NCBI GenBank assembly: GCA_017479785.1
Contig: JAFVBT010000058.1
Coordinates: 1-7,405 of the forward strand
Length of the DNA stretch: 7,405 nt
Direction: 5' to 3'
Source: Alphaproteobacteria bacterium
GTDB lineage: Bacteria > Pseudomonadota > Alphaproteobacteria > RF32 > CAG-239
Within the stretch, counting starts at the first letter, position 1. Every line of letters starts with the position of its first letter. Positions 1 through 6,406 of the stretch are shown piece by piece. The position numbers were made by a program, and so were the translations under genes. Below the pieces are notes generated by a model. The model saw nothing but the letters and a program-made list of their open reading frames with translations, was not told the origin of the DNA and searched no databases.

Positions 1-1
1 A

Positions 2-754
2 GAGTGGGCAGCCAATTATGTGGCTTATAAAATCAATGCCTATAAGCCGACACCGGCAAAACCGTTTGTTTTGGGTTTGCCGACCGGCTCAACACCGCTT
101 GGAATGTATGCCGAATTGATAAAACTATACAAAGCGCAAAAAGTTTCTTTTGAAAATGTTGTGACTTTCAATATGGATGAATATATCGGTTTACCGCCGC
201 AACACCCGCAGAGCTATCACTATTTTATGCAGGAAAATTTCTTTAAATATGTAAATCTGAAACCGCAAAATATTCATCTTTTAAACGGAATGACTAAAGA
301 TTTTGCAAAAGAATGTTCGGAATATGAACGTACCATGCGTAAGCTCGGCGGCGTAAATCTGTTTATCGGCGGTGTGGGTGAGGACGGACATATAGCTTTT
401 AACGAGCCGTTTTCTTCCTTAACATCGCGTACGCGTGTAAAAACATTAACAGAAAGCACCATTAAAGCGAATTCGCGCTTTTTTGATAATGATGTATCCA
501 AAGTTCCGACAATGGCATTAACAGTCGGTGTCGGTACCATTATGGATGCGCAAGAAGTGATGATATTAGCAACGGGAAAGAAAAAAGCCGAGGCATTGAA
601 ACATGGCATAGAGGGGGCAGTCAGCCATGTGTGGACTATTTCCGAATTACAGCGTCACCCGCACGGCATTATTGTGTGCGATAAAGAAGCTACCGTTAAT
701 CTTGAAAAATCAACGGTAGAATATTTTTTGGATATTGAACGCGGTAAATTTTAA
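2..754 (+). CDS. nagB: Glucosamine-6-phosphate deaminase, 5' end cut by window
   Basis: Converts glucosamine-6-phosphate to fructose-6-phosphate plus ammonia in the cytoplasm, the last step of amino-sugar catabolism. The open frame enters from the left edge: codons before the GTG at 20 read EWAANY and align with the E. coli NagB N-terminus, so that GTG is internal. About 13 residues are missing. With that offset the 250 visible residues fall in register with E. coli numbering: Asp72 in FNMDEY, then Asp141, His143 and Glu148 in GGVGEDGHIAFNEP. These are the known catalytic residues. The following segment SSLTSRTRVKTL keeps the Ser, Arg and Lys used by E. coli NagB to bind the allosteric activator GlcNAc-6-phosphate, so allostery is plausible (inference). 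Predicted full length is about 263 residues against 266 in E. coli. The stop lies 9 bp from the convergent mnmA stop, with no terminator between them. Upstream context is not visible. Confidence 0.95.
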   Translation, partial: EWAANYVAYKINAYKPTPAKPFVLGLPTGSTPLGMYAELIKLYKAQKVSFENVVTFNMDEYIGLPPQHPQSYHYFMQENFFKYVNLKPQNIHLLNGMTKDFAKECSEYERTMRKLGGVNLFIGGVGEDGHIAFNEPFSSLTSRTRVKTLTESTIKANSRFFDNDVSKVPTMALTVGVGTIMDAQEVMILATGKKKAEALKHGIEGAVSHVWTISELQRHPHGIIVCDKEATVNLEKSTVEYFLDIERGKF

Positions 755-763
755 TTCGTAAAA

Positions 764-1840
764 TCACAATGATTGGCGAATAATTCCACCACCGAGAATA
801 ATATCATTTTGATATAATACAACGGATTGTCCGGGGGCAACGGCTTTTTGCGGTGCAAAAAATTTAACCTCAATGCGTTTGGCATCCAAAGGTATTACTC
901 TTACTGTCGTCGGTTGTTGTGACGAACGAATTTTGGCTTCACACTCTATCGGTTCGGTTATGCCGGAAATTGCGGACCAGTTCAGATTATCGGCAATCAA
1001 TCCTGCATTTTGACATTCTTCTTCAAAACCGACAATAACCTCATTTTTATCGCGGTTAAAACCTAAAACATAAAGCGGTCGTTCGGCCGCAATTCCCATG
1101 CCGCGGCGTTGCCCGATGGTATAATTCCAAATTCCCTGATGATGCCCCAGAACACGTCCGTCAGTGGTTACAAAATTACCGATTTGCGGTTCGTTTTGTA
1201 AAATATCGTTAATGTCACCGGAATAAAAGTCCTGACTGTCCGGTTTATCGGATACGGATAAACCGAATTCGTTTGCCATGGCGCGTACCTGTTTCTTGGT
1301 ATATGCGCCGAGCGGCATCAGAATTTTGGAAAGTTGTTGCTGATTCAGGCGATATAAGAAATAAGATTGGTCTTTCGTCCGGTCAACACCTCGTTTAATT
1401 TCGTAACGTTCTGTTTGCCCATTGAATAAAATTTGCGCATAGTGTCCGGTGGCAAACTTGTCAAATTCAATGCCTTGTTTTGCGGCTTCTTCCGGCAACG
1501 CATTAAATTTGATATAAGAATTGCACATCACACAGGGATTCGGAGTGCGACCGGATTTATATTCGTTCTTAAAATTTTCCAACACCATCTGTTTGTAGCG
1601 TTCCGAGCAGTCTATGATGTAATACGGGATATCAAGGCTCCGACAAATTTCCCGTGCGGCAGCTATATCTTGTTCTTCGTGCGGCGAAAAACAGGAATCG
1701 GCTTGTATATTGCCGCTGAATTTTGTGTTTTTATCCCATATTGACATTGTGGCCCCGATTACTTCGTGTCCCTGCTTTTTAAGCATACAAGCTACAACGG
1801 AAGAATCTACACCGCCGCTCATGCCGACCAAAATTTTCAT
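764..1840 (-). CDS. mnmA: tRNA-specific 2-thiouridylase MnmA (variant lacking the second cysteine)
   Basis: Expected to thiolate U34 of Lys, Glu and Gln tRNAs (s2U, towards mnm5s2U), using ATP to activate the uridine and a persulfide sulfur. It is 358 residues, the usual family size. The ATP PP-loop SGGVDSS is at residues 8-14. TPNPCVMCN (99-107) carries the first catalytic cysteine (Cys106) and a further Cys103, making a CxxC instead of the DxxC of E. coli. ATGHY (130-134), KDQSYFLYRL (156-165) and GQRRGMGI (243-250) are typical family blocks. The odd point is DSQDFYSGD (201-209): most MnmA proteins have a cysteine at the sixth position (SQDIC or STGIC), and here it is Tyr206. The start ATG has AAGGA six bases upstream. 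The gene is last in the minus-strand aas-ssb-mnmA series, 67 bp after ssb and beyond a hairpin. Family assignment is firm; activity by the usual two-cysteine mechanism is not. Confidence 0.93.
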   Translation of the reverse strand: MKILVGMSGGVDSSVVACMLKKQGHEVIGATMSIWDKNTKFSGNIQADSCFSPHEEQDIAAAREICRSLDIPYYIIDCSERYKQMVLENFKNEYKSGRTPNPCVMCNSYIKFNALPEEAAKQGIEFDKFATGHYAQILFNGQTERYEIKRGVDRTKDQSYFLYRLNQQQLSKILMPLGAYTKKQVRAMANEFGLSVSDKPDSQDFYSGDINDILQNEPQIGNFVTTDGRVLGHHQGIWNYTIGQRRGMGIAAERPLYVLGFNRDKNEVIVGFEEECQNAGLIADNLNWSAISGITEPIECEAKIRSSQQPTTVRVIPLDAKRIEVKFFAPQKAVAPGQSVVLYQNDIILGGGIIRQSL

Positions 1841-1859
1841 TTTATTTCCTTATAACAGA

Positions 1860-1890
1860 AAGAACTCCGAATCTAAAATCCGAAGTTCTT
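1860..1890 (-). terminator. Hairpin terminator or attenuator after ssb
   Basis: Two 13-base arms (1860-1872 and 1878-1890) flank a 5-base loop just beyond the ssb stop. In minus-strand RNA all 13 positions pair, two as G-U. In plus-strand RNA the same two positions become C-A mismatches, so the structure is tuned to minus-strand transcripts. The run after the stem (TTCTTTCTGTT) is U-rich but interrupted, so termination may be partial and allow readthrough into mnmA, which has no convincing promoter of its own. Confidence 0.7.
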
Positions 1891-1907
1891 GGTATTAAAT
1901 ATTTGCC

Positions 1908-2378
1908 TTAGAACGGAATATCATCATCAAGTTCTGACGGTGCTGTTGCCGAGCTGTTATCCCAACCGGAAGCTGATGAAGGTGTTGCAAATACCTCATT
2001 ACCGGCTGCCGATGCATCACCGCCACTGCGACTGTCTAACATCACAAGAACGCTGTTGAAACTTTGTAAAACAACTTCCGTTGTATAACGGTCATTCCCG
2101 TTATTGTCTTTCCATGAACGTGTTTGCAATTGACCTTCCAAATATACCTTTGAACCTTTACGCAGATATTTTTCGGCCGTATCGGCAAGTTGCGGATTAA
2201 AAATTACCACACGATGCCATTCGGTTTTGTCTTTACGTTCGCCGGTTGTTTTGTCTTTCCATGAATCCGATGTTGCCAAACGTAAATTAACGATTTTGGC
2301 ACCGCTTTGCGTGTTGCTGACTGTCGGATCTGCTCCTAAATTACCGACCAAAATTACTTTGTTTATACTTCCTGCCAT
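1908..2378 (-). CDS. ssb: Single-stranded DNA-binding protein
   Basis: Binds and protects single-stranded DNA in replication, recombination and repair, normally as a homotetramer, and recruits partner proteins through its C-terminal tip. The protein has 156 residues, somewhat shorter than E. coli SSB (178). Residues 1 to about 110 form the OB fold: it opens MAGSINKVILVGNLGADP, keeps the stacking aromatics Trp40, Trp54, Phe60 and Trp89, and contains EWHRVVIF and YLRKGSKVYLEGQLQTR. A short low-complexity Gly/Ser/Ala linker (about 117-149) leads to the acidic tip DDDIPF, the canonical partner-binding motif. The N-terminus and core resemble alphaproteobacterial SSBs. The ATG is preceded by AAGGA with a 7-base spacer. 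It lies 88 bp downstream of the aas stop on the same strand; a weak candidate promoter sits in that gap. All key residues are intact. Confidence 0.97.
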   Translation of the reverse strand: MAGSINKVILVGNLGADPTVSNTQSGAKIVNLRLATSDSWKDKTTGERKDKTEWHRVVIFNPQLADTAEKYLRKGSKVYLEGQLQTRSWKDNNGNDRYTTEVVLQSFNSVLVMLDSRSGGDASAAGNEVFATPSSASGWDNSSATAPSELDDDIPF

Positions 2379-2412
2379 TCTTTTTTCCTTTTTACAAAAA
2401 TTAATTTTCTAC

Positions 2413-2440
2413 AGCATAATCTGTTTTTATAAAAGCGCAA
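2413..2440 (-). promoter_or_regulatory. Possible ssb promoter
   Basis: On the minus strand, TTGCGC (2435-2440) and TATGCT (2413-2418) are separated by 16 bp and lie 35 bp before the ssb start. Each hexamer matches the sigma70 consensus at only four of six positions, so this is tentative. ssb could instead be read through from aas, since no clear terminator is visible between the two genes. Confidence 0.3.
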
Positions 2441-2466
2441 CCGGAAAAGTGTGCCTTCCACATATT

Positions 2467-4659
2467 TTAAGCTGCCTTTTCGTTGTTGTTTGTTTCACTG
2501 AGTTCGGCCAAAACTTCTTTTTTGAGCGTTACATTATCAGATTTCCCCGTTGCAAAAACCGGCAATTTATCATGATAAAGGATAATGCGCGGCAAATAAA
2601 GTTCGGACATACCGTTTGCTTTAACATATTCATGTAATAATCCTGAGGTGACTGCCGTATTGTTTGTTACAAGTACAATTTGTTCACCTTTGCTTTCATG
2701 CGGAACGGAAACAACGCCGTAGCTGTAATCCGGCCCCATTTCTGCCGTGGCGCTGATAACCATGTCTTGTACGGCATTTAAGGATACCATTTCTCCGCCG
2801 ATTTTTGCGAAACGCTTAATGCGGTCCTTAATGGTTAAAAATCCGATTTCATCTATATCAACAACATCGCCGGTATGATACCAACCGTTGGTCGGCGGAA
2901 CCAGTACACCCGGATTGTCCGGCATATAGTAGCCGAGCATAATATTCGGACCTTTAACGCACAATTCACCGCCGGTGGCAATACCGTCAACCGGTTCAAT
3001 CCTGTACTGCATTCCCGGCAATAATTTGCCGATAGAACCGAATTTGTTGAAAATACCGTTGTTGGCGGTAATAACCGGCGAACATTCGGTGGCACCGTAG
3101 GCTTCCATCATACGAATGCCGCTGTGCTCCATCCAAATGCTGCGCGTATCGGCTTTTGCCGCTTCGCCTCCGGAATACATTAAACGTACATTGTGAAAGT
3201 CGTACGGGTGGGCAATTTTAGCATACCCGCGCAAGAACGTATCCGTGCCAATCATCAGTGTTGCACCCAGTTCATAAATAAGTTCGGCAACCACACGATA
3301 ATGCAAAGGAGACGGGTATAAAAACAATTTTGCACCTCTGAACAGCGGGAACAGCGTACCGACGGTTAAACCGAAACTATGGAACATCGGCAAAGCGTTA
3401 AACAACAGGTCTTTATATGTTACCGTTTGAATGGCTGACAATTGGCAAACATTGGCAATTAAGTTTGCATGGCTGAGAAGAACTGCTTTCGGTGTGCCTT
3501 CCGAACCGGATGTAAACAGAATAACAGCTTTTTTGTTTCCGCCTTTTTTGTGCGGGACATGTTTAACTTTATAATTCAAAAAAGCACTGATTTTGGTTAA
3601 CAGAGACATTTTTTTGGCAATATCTTCCAGGTAAACAATTTTGTAACCGGATTTTTCTATTTCTTCTATAATAGTATCCAACTTGCCTTTAATAATGAAA
3701 GAACGGGAAGTTATAATGGTTTTCAGTTGTGCCGTGTTGCACATGGACAGCATGTTTTTTAAGCCGACGGAAAAATTAATCATAACCGGTGTGCGTTCAT
3801 ATGCCGATAAACCGAAAAATGTGCAGACAGTTGCAATGGCGTTAGGCAATAAAACACCGACATTTTCATCTCGCTTTGTGAATTTCTTGAAACTTTTTCC
3901 CAAAGCAAAAGAAGCAACAATAATGTCCTTGAATGATTTTTGCTTACGATTTATGTCTTCAATAATGCGCGGACGCTTGGAAAACCAACCGGTTTTGGAA
4001 TAAACTTTTGCCGTTTTCATTAATTGAGCAAATAACGATATCTCCGGATTATAATTGATTTTGAAACCCATTTCACGCAAAATCATATAAACTTCGTTAC
4101 TGATGTGATCACGTTGACGGCGCAGTTCGTCTTTTAATTTAAAACTGCGCGGTTTGCCGACATAAATGCGCATTTTCGGCAGCGGTCGGTGCGGTAAAGT
4201 TCCTTTTGTTTTGGAAAAATAGCCGTATTGCGGCCCGTCAATCCACACCGGAATAATCGGAGCTTTTGATTTATCGGCAACCAATCCCGGTGCTTCGTAA
4301 ATTTTCATCAAGCCGCCGTCTTCGGTGATGCGTCCTTCGGCAAAAATAACGACCAAACGACCTTCGTCAACCTTAGCAATTAATTTTTTAATATCTGCCG
4401 GTTCAATAGGATTAAACAGAACAGTATCCGCCTTGCGCATTAAAAAACTGATCCAATGGCGACGGTAAAGGTGACCGTTTAAGGCGAAAACAGGATTTCC
4501 AGGCAGAAACGCGAACAACAAAATCGGGTCTAAATAGGATACATGATTAACGACATAAACACCTTTTTGCGGTAATTTTTTGACATCAAAATCAAAAATA
4601 AACTTGGTTTTCATCAAGGTTAAAACAACCCGAAGACACCATCTAACAAACTCTTTCAC
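2467..4659 (-). CDS. aas: Bifunctional lysophospholipid acyltransferase / acyl-ACP synthetase
   Basis: Aas re-acylates 2-acyl-glycerophosphoethanolamine at the inner membrane and activates free fatty acid as acyl-ACP, repairing lysophospholipid and salvaging exogenous fatty acids. From the GTG start it has 730 residues (E. coli 719) and aligns with E. coli Aas end to end. The N-terminal PlsC-type domain has NHVSYLD with His39 and Asp44 (HX4D) and FAEGRITEDG at about 106-115. The C-terminal AMP-binding domain has LFTSGSEGTPK (381-391), YGATE (521-525), YHTGD (594-598), DRIKRFAKIGGEMVSL (612-627) and the adenylation lysine Lys706 in FATGKSDNVTLK. I chose GTG at 4659 over the longer in-frame TTG at 4686: AAGGA lies 7 bases before GTG, the N-terminus then matches E. 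coli in length, and the TTG falls at the predicted transcription start. It is divergent from a fadL-type gene, which suits a fatty-acid uptake role. Confidence 0.95.
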   Translation of the reverse strand: MKEFVRWCLRVVLTLMKTKFIFDFDVKKLPQKGVYVVNHVSYLDPILLFAFLPGNPVFALNGHLYRRHWISFLMRKADTVLFNPIEPADIKKLIAKVDEGRLVVIFAEGRITEDGGLMKIYEAPGLVADKSKAPIIPVWIDGPQYGYFSKTKGTLPHRPLPKMRIYVGKPRSFKLKDELRRQRDHISNEVYMILREMGFKINYNPEISLFAQLMKTAKVYSKTGWFSKRPRIIEDINRKQKSFKDIIVASFALGKSFKKFTKRDENVGVLLPNAIATVCTFFGLSAYERTPVMINFSVGLKNMLSMCNTAQLKTIITSRSFIIKGKLDTIIEEIEKSGYKIVYLEDIAKKMSLLTKISAFLNYKVKHVPHKKGGNKKAVILFTSGSEGTPKAVLLSHANLIANVCQLSAIQTVTYKDLLFNALPMFHSFGLTVGTLFPLFRGAKLFLYPSPLHYRVVAELIYELGATLMIGTDTFLRGYAKIAHPYDFHNVRLMYSGGEAAKADTRSIWMEHSGIRMMEAYGATECSPVITANNGIFNKFGSIGKLLPGMQYRIEPVDGIATGGELCVKGPNIMLGYYMPDNPGVLVPPTNGWYHTGDVVDIDEIGFLTIKDRIKRFAKIGGEMVSLNAVQDMVISATAEMGPDYSYGVVSVPHESKGEQIVLVTNNTAVTSGLLHEYVKANGMSELYLPRIILYHDKLPVFATGKSDNVTLKKEVLAELSETNNNEKAA

Positions 4660-4675
4660 AAGTTTATCCTTTCCG

Positions 4676-4695
4676 TAGTTACTCAATAGTAACTA
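4676..4695. promoter_or_regulatory. Perfect palindrome over the aas transcription start (candidate operator)
   Basis: TAGTTACT and AGTAACTA are perfect 8-bp inverted arms around a CAAT spacer. The site covers the predicted aas start of transcription, just downstream of the -10 box, where a repressor would block initiation. Size and symmetry suit a dimeric regulator, but the sequence does not match the E. coli FadR or FabR sites that I know, so the regulator is unknown. Confidence 0.6.
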
Positions 4696-4697
4696 TG

Positions 4698-4725
4698 TTT
4701 ATAACACAGGCAGTATGATTGTAAA
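4698..4725 (-). promoter_or_regulatory. aas promoter
   Basis: On the minus strand, TTTACA (4720-4725) and TATAAA (4698-4703) are separated by 16 bp, and the -10 carries an extended TGT element. Each box matches the sigma70 consensus at five of six positions. Transcription would begin near 4691, giving a leader of about 30 bases before the GTG start. Confidence 0.65.
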
Positions 4726-4792
4726 GAAAAATAGTGTAAGTAATCACAGCCTAAAAGTTTTATGAAAACTATAGCGGTTAATCCGTTGATTT

Positions 4793-4818
4793 TTTAAAGT
4801 TTTTTTAACTTTAAAGTT
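4793..4818. repeat. Direct repeat TTTAAAGTT with overlapping palindrome
   Basis: TTTAAAGTT occurs at 4793-4801 and 4810-4818, and AACTTTAAAGTT (4807-4818) is a perfect 12-bp palindrome. The cluster lies roughly 30-55 bp upstream of the predicted fadL -35 box. It could be an activator or repressor site, or an AT-rich UP-like element; the low complexity means chance is possible. Confidence 0.35.
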
Positions 4819-4838
4819 GTTTTATCCACCACATATAA

Positions 4839-4851
4839 GACAAATATTGTC
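4839..4851. promoter_or_regulatory. Palindrome GACAA-ATA-TTGTC overlapping the fadL -35
   Basis: Perfect 5-bp inverted arms with a 3-bp spacer. The right arm supplies most of the TTGTCA -35 hexamer of the predicted fadL promoter, so a protein bound here would compete with RNA polymerase. This is a candidate operator on position and symmetry alone. Confidence 0.4.
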
Positions 4852-4875
4852 AAATTACATATTATATTTTATAAG
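4847..4875 (+). promoter_or_regulatory. fadL-type gene promoter
   Basis: TTGTCA (4847-4852), a 17-bp spacer and TATAAG (4870-4875) give five-of-six matches in both boxes at ideal spacing. Transcription would start near 4882, leaving a leader of about 44 bases. The ribosome-binding site AAGGA (4915-4919) is 6 bases before the ATG. Confidence 0.7.
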
Positions 4876-4885
4876 TTTCCACGAG

Positions 4886-4905
4886 GTAACTATGTATCTG
4901 TAACC
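4886..4905. promoter_or_regulatory. Site in the fadL leader sharing a 10-mer with the aas operator
   Basis: GTAACTATGT at 4886-4895 also occurs at 4689-4698 within and beside the aas palindrome. Here GGTAAC and GTAACC form an imperfect inverted pair 9 bp apart, starting just after the predicted transcription start. It may be a second, weaker copy of the same operator. Confidence 0.4.
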
Positions 4906-4925
4906 AAAAAACAAAAGGACTATGT

Positions 4926-6227
4926 ATGAAAAAAATTTTAACAGTAACGACTGCTTTGACGACTTTGTTTATTTCCGCAAATGCCATGGCAGCCGGTTTC
5001 CACCTGAGAGAACAATCAGCAGCGGCTCAAGGTAATGCCTATGCTGGTGCAACGGCCGGAGCCGAAGACAATACTTACGCATATTATAATGTGGCCGGTT
5101 TAACCAGACATGCCGGAACTTCTTTTACCGGCGGTGCCACATATATTGCGCCGAAAGCATCGGCAAAAAATATTCGTGATGAGCAAGGCAATCGCGATGC
5201 CGATGTTCACAATGTCGTGCATGCGGCAATTTCACCGAATTTTACGATTTCGCACCAGGTAAACGATAAATGGTTTATCGGTTTGGCCGGTAACAGTCCG
5301 TTCGGCATGATTACGAAATACGATAAAGACTGGGCAGGTTCAGACCATGGTATTACTTCTGATGTTAAAACAGCAACATTTACACCGATGACTGCCTACA
5401 AAGCAACAGATAAATTATCTTTGGGTGCCGGTTTGCAAATTCAATATTTGTGGGCACACCTTACCAGCAGCCATTCGCCGTCTTATACGGCTGTTGTAAC
5501 CGAAAACGGTAACAGTTTGGCGGCAGGTTACCAACTCGGTGCTTTGTATGAATTAAATGAAAAAACTCGTTTCGGCGTCGGTTTTCGCAGTGAAGTTCAT
5601 CACAAGATTAAAGGTAAGATGAAATCTACCGGCAGCGCACTTTCCATGCATCCGGATCCGCAAATTGCCGGAGCAGGGGCATATGTTGATTCGTTGCTTA
5701 ATCAGTCTATTAAGGTTAATTTGAATACGCCGGCTATGCTTTCGTTCGGTGCTTATCATGATATAAACGAACGTTTGGCCGTTATGGCAGAATATCAACG
5801 TGTTTTCTGGAGTTCTTTTCAGGATTTGACATTTAAAAGTCGTTACGGACATAATAAGGAAGGGTATAATTATATTGCACGTGTTAATGAAAAATGGCGT
5901 GATACAAACTTTTTCGCAGTCGGTTTGAGTTATATGCTTGATGATCAATGGAAATTGCGTCTCGGTTTGGCTTATGACCAGAGTGCCGTTCGTGTACAAC
6001 ACAGAACGCCGCGTATTCCGGATTCAGACCGTATTTGGTATACGGCAGGTTTGAGCTATCAATATAATGAAAAACTGACGTTTAACCTCGGTTATACCTT
6101 TATTCAAGCGCATAAAGCGCATTTGAATACCGCCCTTACCGGCAATGATGACGGTAATAGGCACATAACGGCGGAATATGAAAATTCCGTTCAAGCACTG
6201 GCATTCGGATTTTCATATAATTTCTAA
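4926..6227 (+). CDS. fadL: FadL/OmpP1/TodX-family outer-membrane hydrophobic-compound transporter
   Basis: A beta-barrel of the outer membrane expected to let long-chain fatty acids (or another hydrophobic substrate) diffuse laterally into the membrane. The protein has 433 residues (E. coli FadL 446). A signal peptide occupies residues 1-22, cut after AMA, and the mature protein starts AGFHLREQS, close to AGFQLNEFS of E. coli FadL. Family-typical stretches include SEVHHKIKG (about 222-230), the WSSFQDL strand (about 295-301) and IPDSDRIWYTAGLSY (364-378), matching IPDQDRFWLSAG of FadL. It ends in FGFSYNF, whose terminal Phe is the usual barrel-assembly signal. The N-terminal NPA motif reads NVA here (55-57). 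It is divergent from aas through a 266-bp region with operator-like sites, and is followed by a strong terminator, so it is probably monocistronic. Fatty acid as substrate is inferred from family and neighbour; aromatic or alkane transport by a relative is possible. Confidence 0.9.
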   Translation: MKKILTVTTALTTLFISANAMAAGFHLREQSAAAQGNAYAGATAGAEDNTYAYYNVAGLTRHAGTSFTGGATYIAPKASAKNIRDEQGNRDADVHNVVHAAISPNFTISHQVNDKWFIGLAGNSPFGMITKYDKDWAGSDHGITSDVKTATFTPMTAYKATDKLSLGAGLQIQYLWAHLTSSHSPSYTAVVTENGNSLAAGYQLGALYELNEKTRFGVGFRSEVHHKIKGKMKSTGSALSMHPDPQIAGAGAYVDSLLNQSIKVNLNTPAMLSFGAYHDINERLAVMAEYQRVFWSSFQDLTFKSRYGHNKEGYNYIARVNEKWRDTNFFAVGLSYMLDDQWKLRLGLAYDQSAVRVQHRTPRIPDSDRIWYTAGLSYQYNEKLTFNLGYTFIQAHKAHLNTALTGNDDGNRHITAEYENSVQALAFGFSYNF

Positions 6228-6241
6228 GGTGTGACGTGCAC

Positions 6242-6279
6242 AAAAAAGAACATCGTCTTTCGGGACGATGTTCTTTTTG
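6242..6279 (+). terminator. Strong rho-independent terminator after fadL
   Basis: GAACATCGTC (6248-6257) and GACGATGTTC (6264-6273) are perfect 10-bp arms with a TTTCGG loop, which can close further around UUCG. A-run and T-run flanks extend the stem and supply the U-tract. It starts 14 bases after the fadL stop. The flanking A-run would also let it work on the opposite strand. Confidence 0.93.
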
Positions 6280-6283
6280 TATC

Positions 6284-6314
6284 CTGAAAACCCCGCGTTA
6301 GACGCGGAGTTCAG
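6284..6314. repeat. Inverted repeat, no U-tract
   Basis: Outer arms CTGAA/TTCAG (6284-6288, 6310-6314) and inner arms CCGCG/CGCGG (6293-6297, 6303-6307) are separated by small internal loops. In minus-strand RNA the inner stem can extend to nine pairs through a G-U. Neither strand has a U-run after it, so I do not call it a terminator. It sits between the fadL terminator and the promoter at 6335 and could be a protein-binding or repeat-family element. Confidence 0.45.
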
Positions 6315-6334
6315 TAAAGCTTATAGCGGTGAGG

Positions 6335-6363
6335 TTGTCAAAGCGCTCCAATTAGGTTAAAAT
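6335..6363 (+). promoter_or_regulatory. Sigma70-like promoter of a mini transcription unit
   Basis: TTGTCA (6335-6340), a 17-bp spacer and TAAAAT (6358-6363) give five-of-six matches in each box at ideal spacing. Transcription would start near 6370 and produce an RNA of about 130 bases ending at the terminator at 6462-6498. Confidence 0.6.
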
Positions 6364-6399
6364 TTTGCTTTTCTCAAGACGCAAAATACCTAATTGGAG
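6346..6399. promoter_or_regulatory. Nested inverted repeats spanning promoter and ribosome-binding site
   Basis: CTCCAATTAGGT (6346-6357) lies in the promoter spacer, and its exact reverse complement ACCTAATTGGAG (6388-6399) overlaps the Shine-Dalgarno. The centres are 42 bp apart, about four helical turns. Inside, ATTTTGC (6362-6368) and GCAAAAT (6381-6387) form a second 7-bp pair. As DNA these resemble paired operator sites of an autoregulated repressor. As RNA, only a transcript starting further upstream would contain both outer arms and hide the GGAG. Confidence 0.6.
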
Positions 6400-6406
6400 G
6401 TCAATT

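Noticed and set aside
20..22. GTG as the start of nagB
   Set aside because: The frame is open to the left edge and the preceding residues align with E. coli NagB, so this codon is internal.
1433..1744. Plus-strand open frame of 103 codons opposite mnmA
   Set aside because: It lies wholly inside mnmA, has no family resemblance, and the minus-strand product is unmistakable.
1848..1856. TGTTATAAG as an extended -10 for mnmA (minus strand)
   Set aside because: Transcription would begin at about the start codon and the element overlaps the Shine-Dalgarno; the matching -35 is poor and lies in the hairpin loop.
2227..2637. Plus-strand open frame overlapping ssb and the end of aas
   Set aside because: It crosses two well-supported minus-strand genes and the gap between them; its translation looks random.
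3683..4003. Plus-strand open frame opposite aas
   Set aside because: Antisense to a conserved coding region, with no ribosome-binding site or recognisable domain.
4770..4778. TATAGCGGT shared with 6322-6330
   Set aside because: Only nine bases, no symmetry, and no consistent position relative to promoters; likely chance.
5553..6002. Minus-strand open frame of 149 codons opposite fadL
   Set aside because: Antisense to a complete FadL-family gene; Cys/Ile/Thr-rich composition is typical of a shadow frame.
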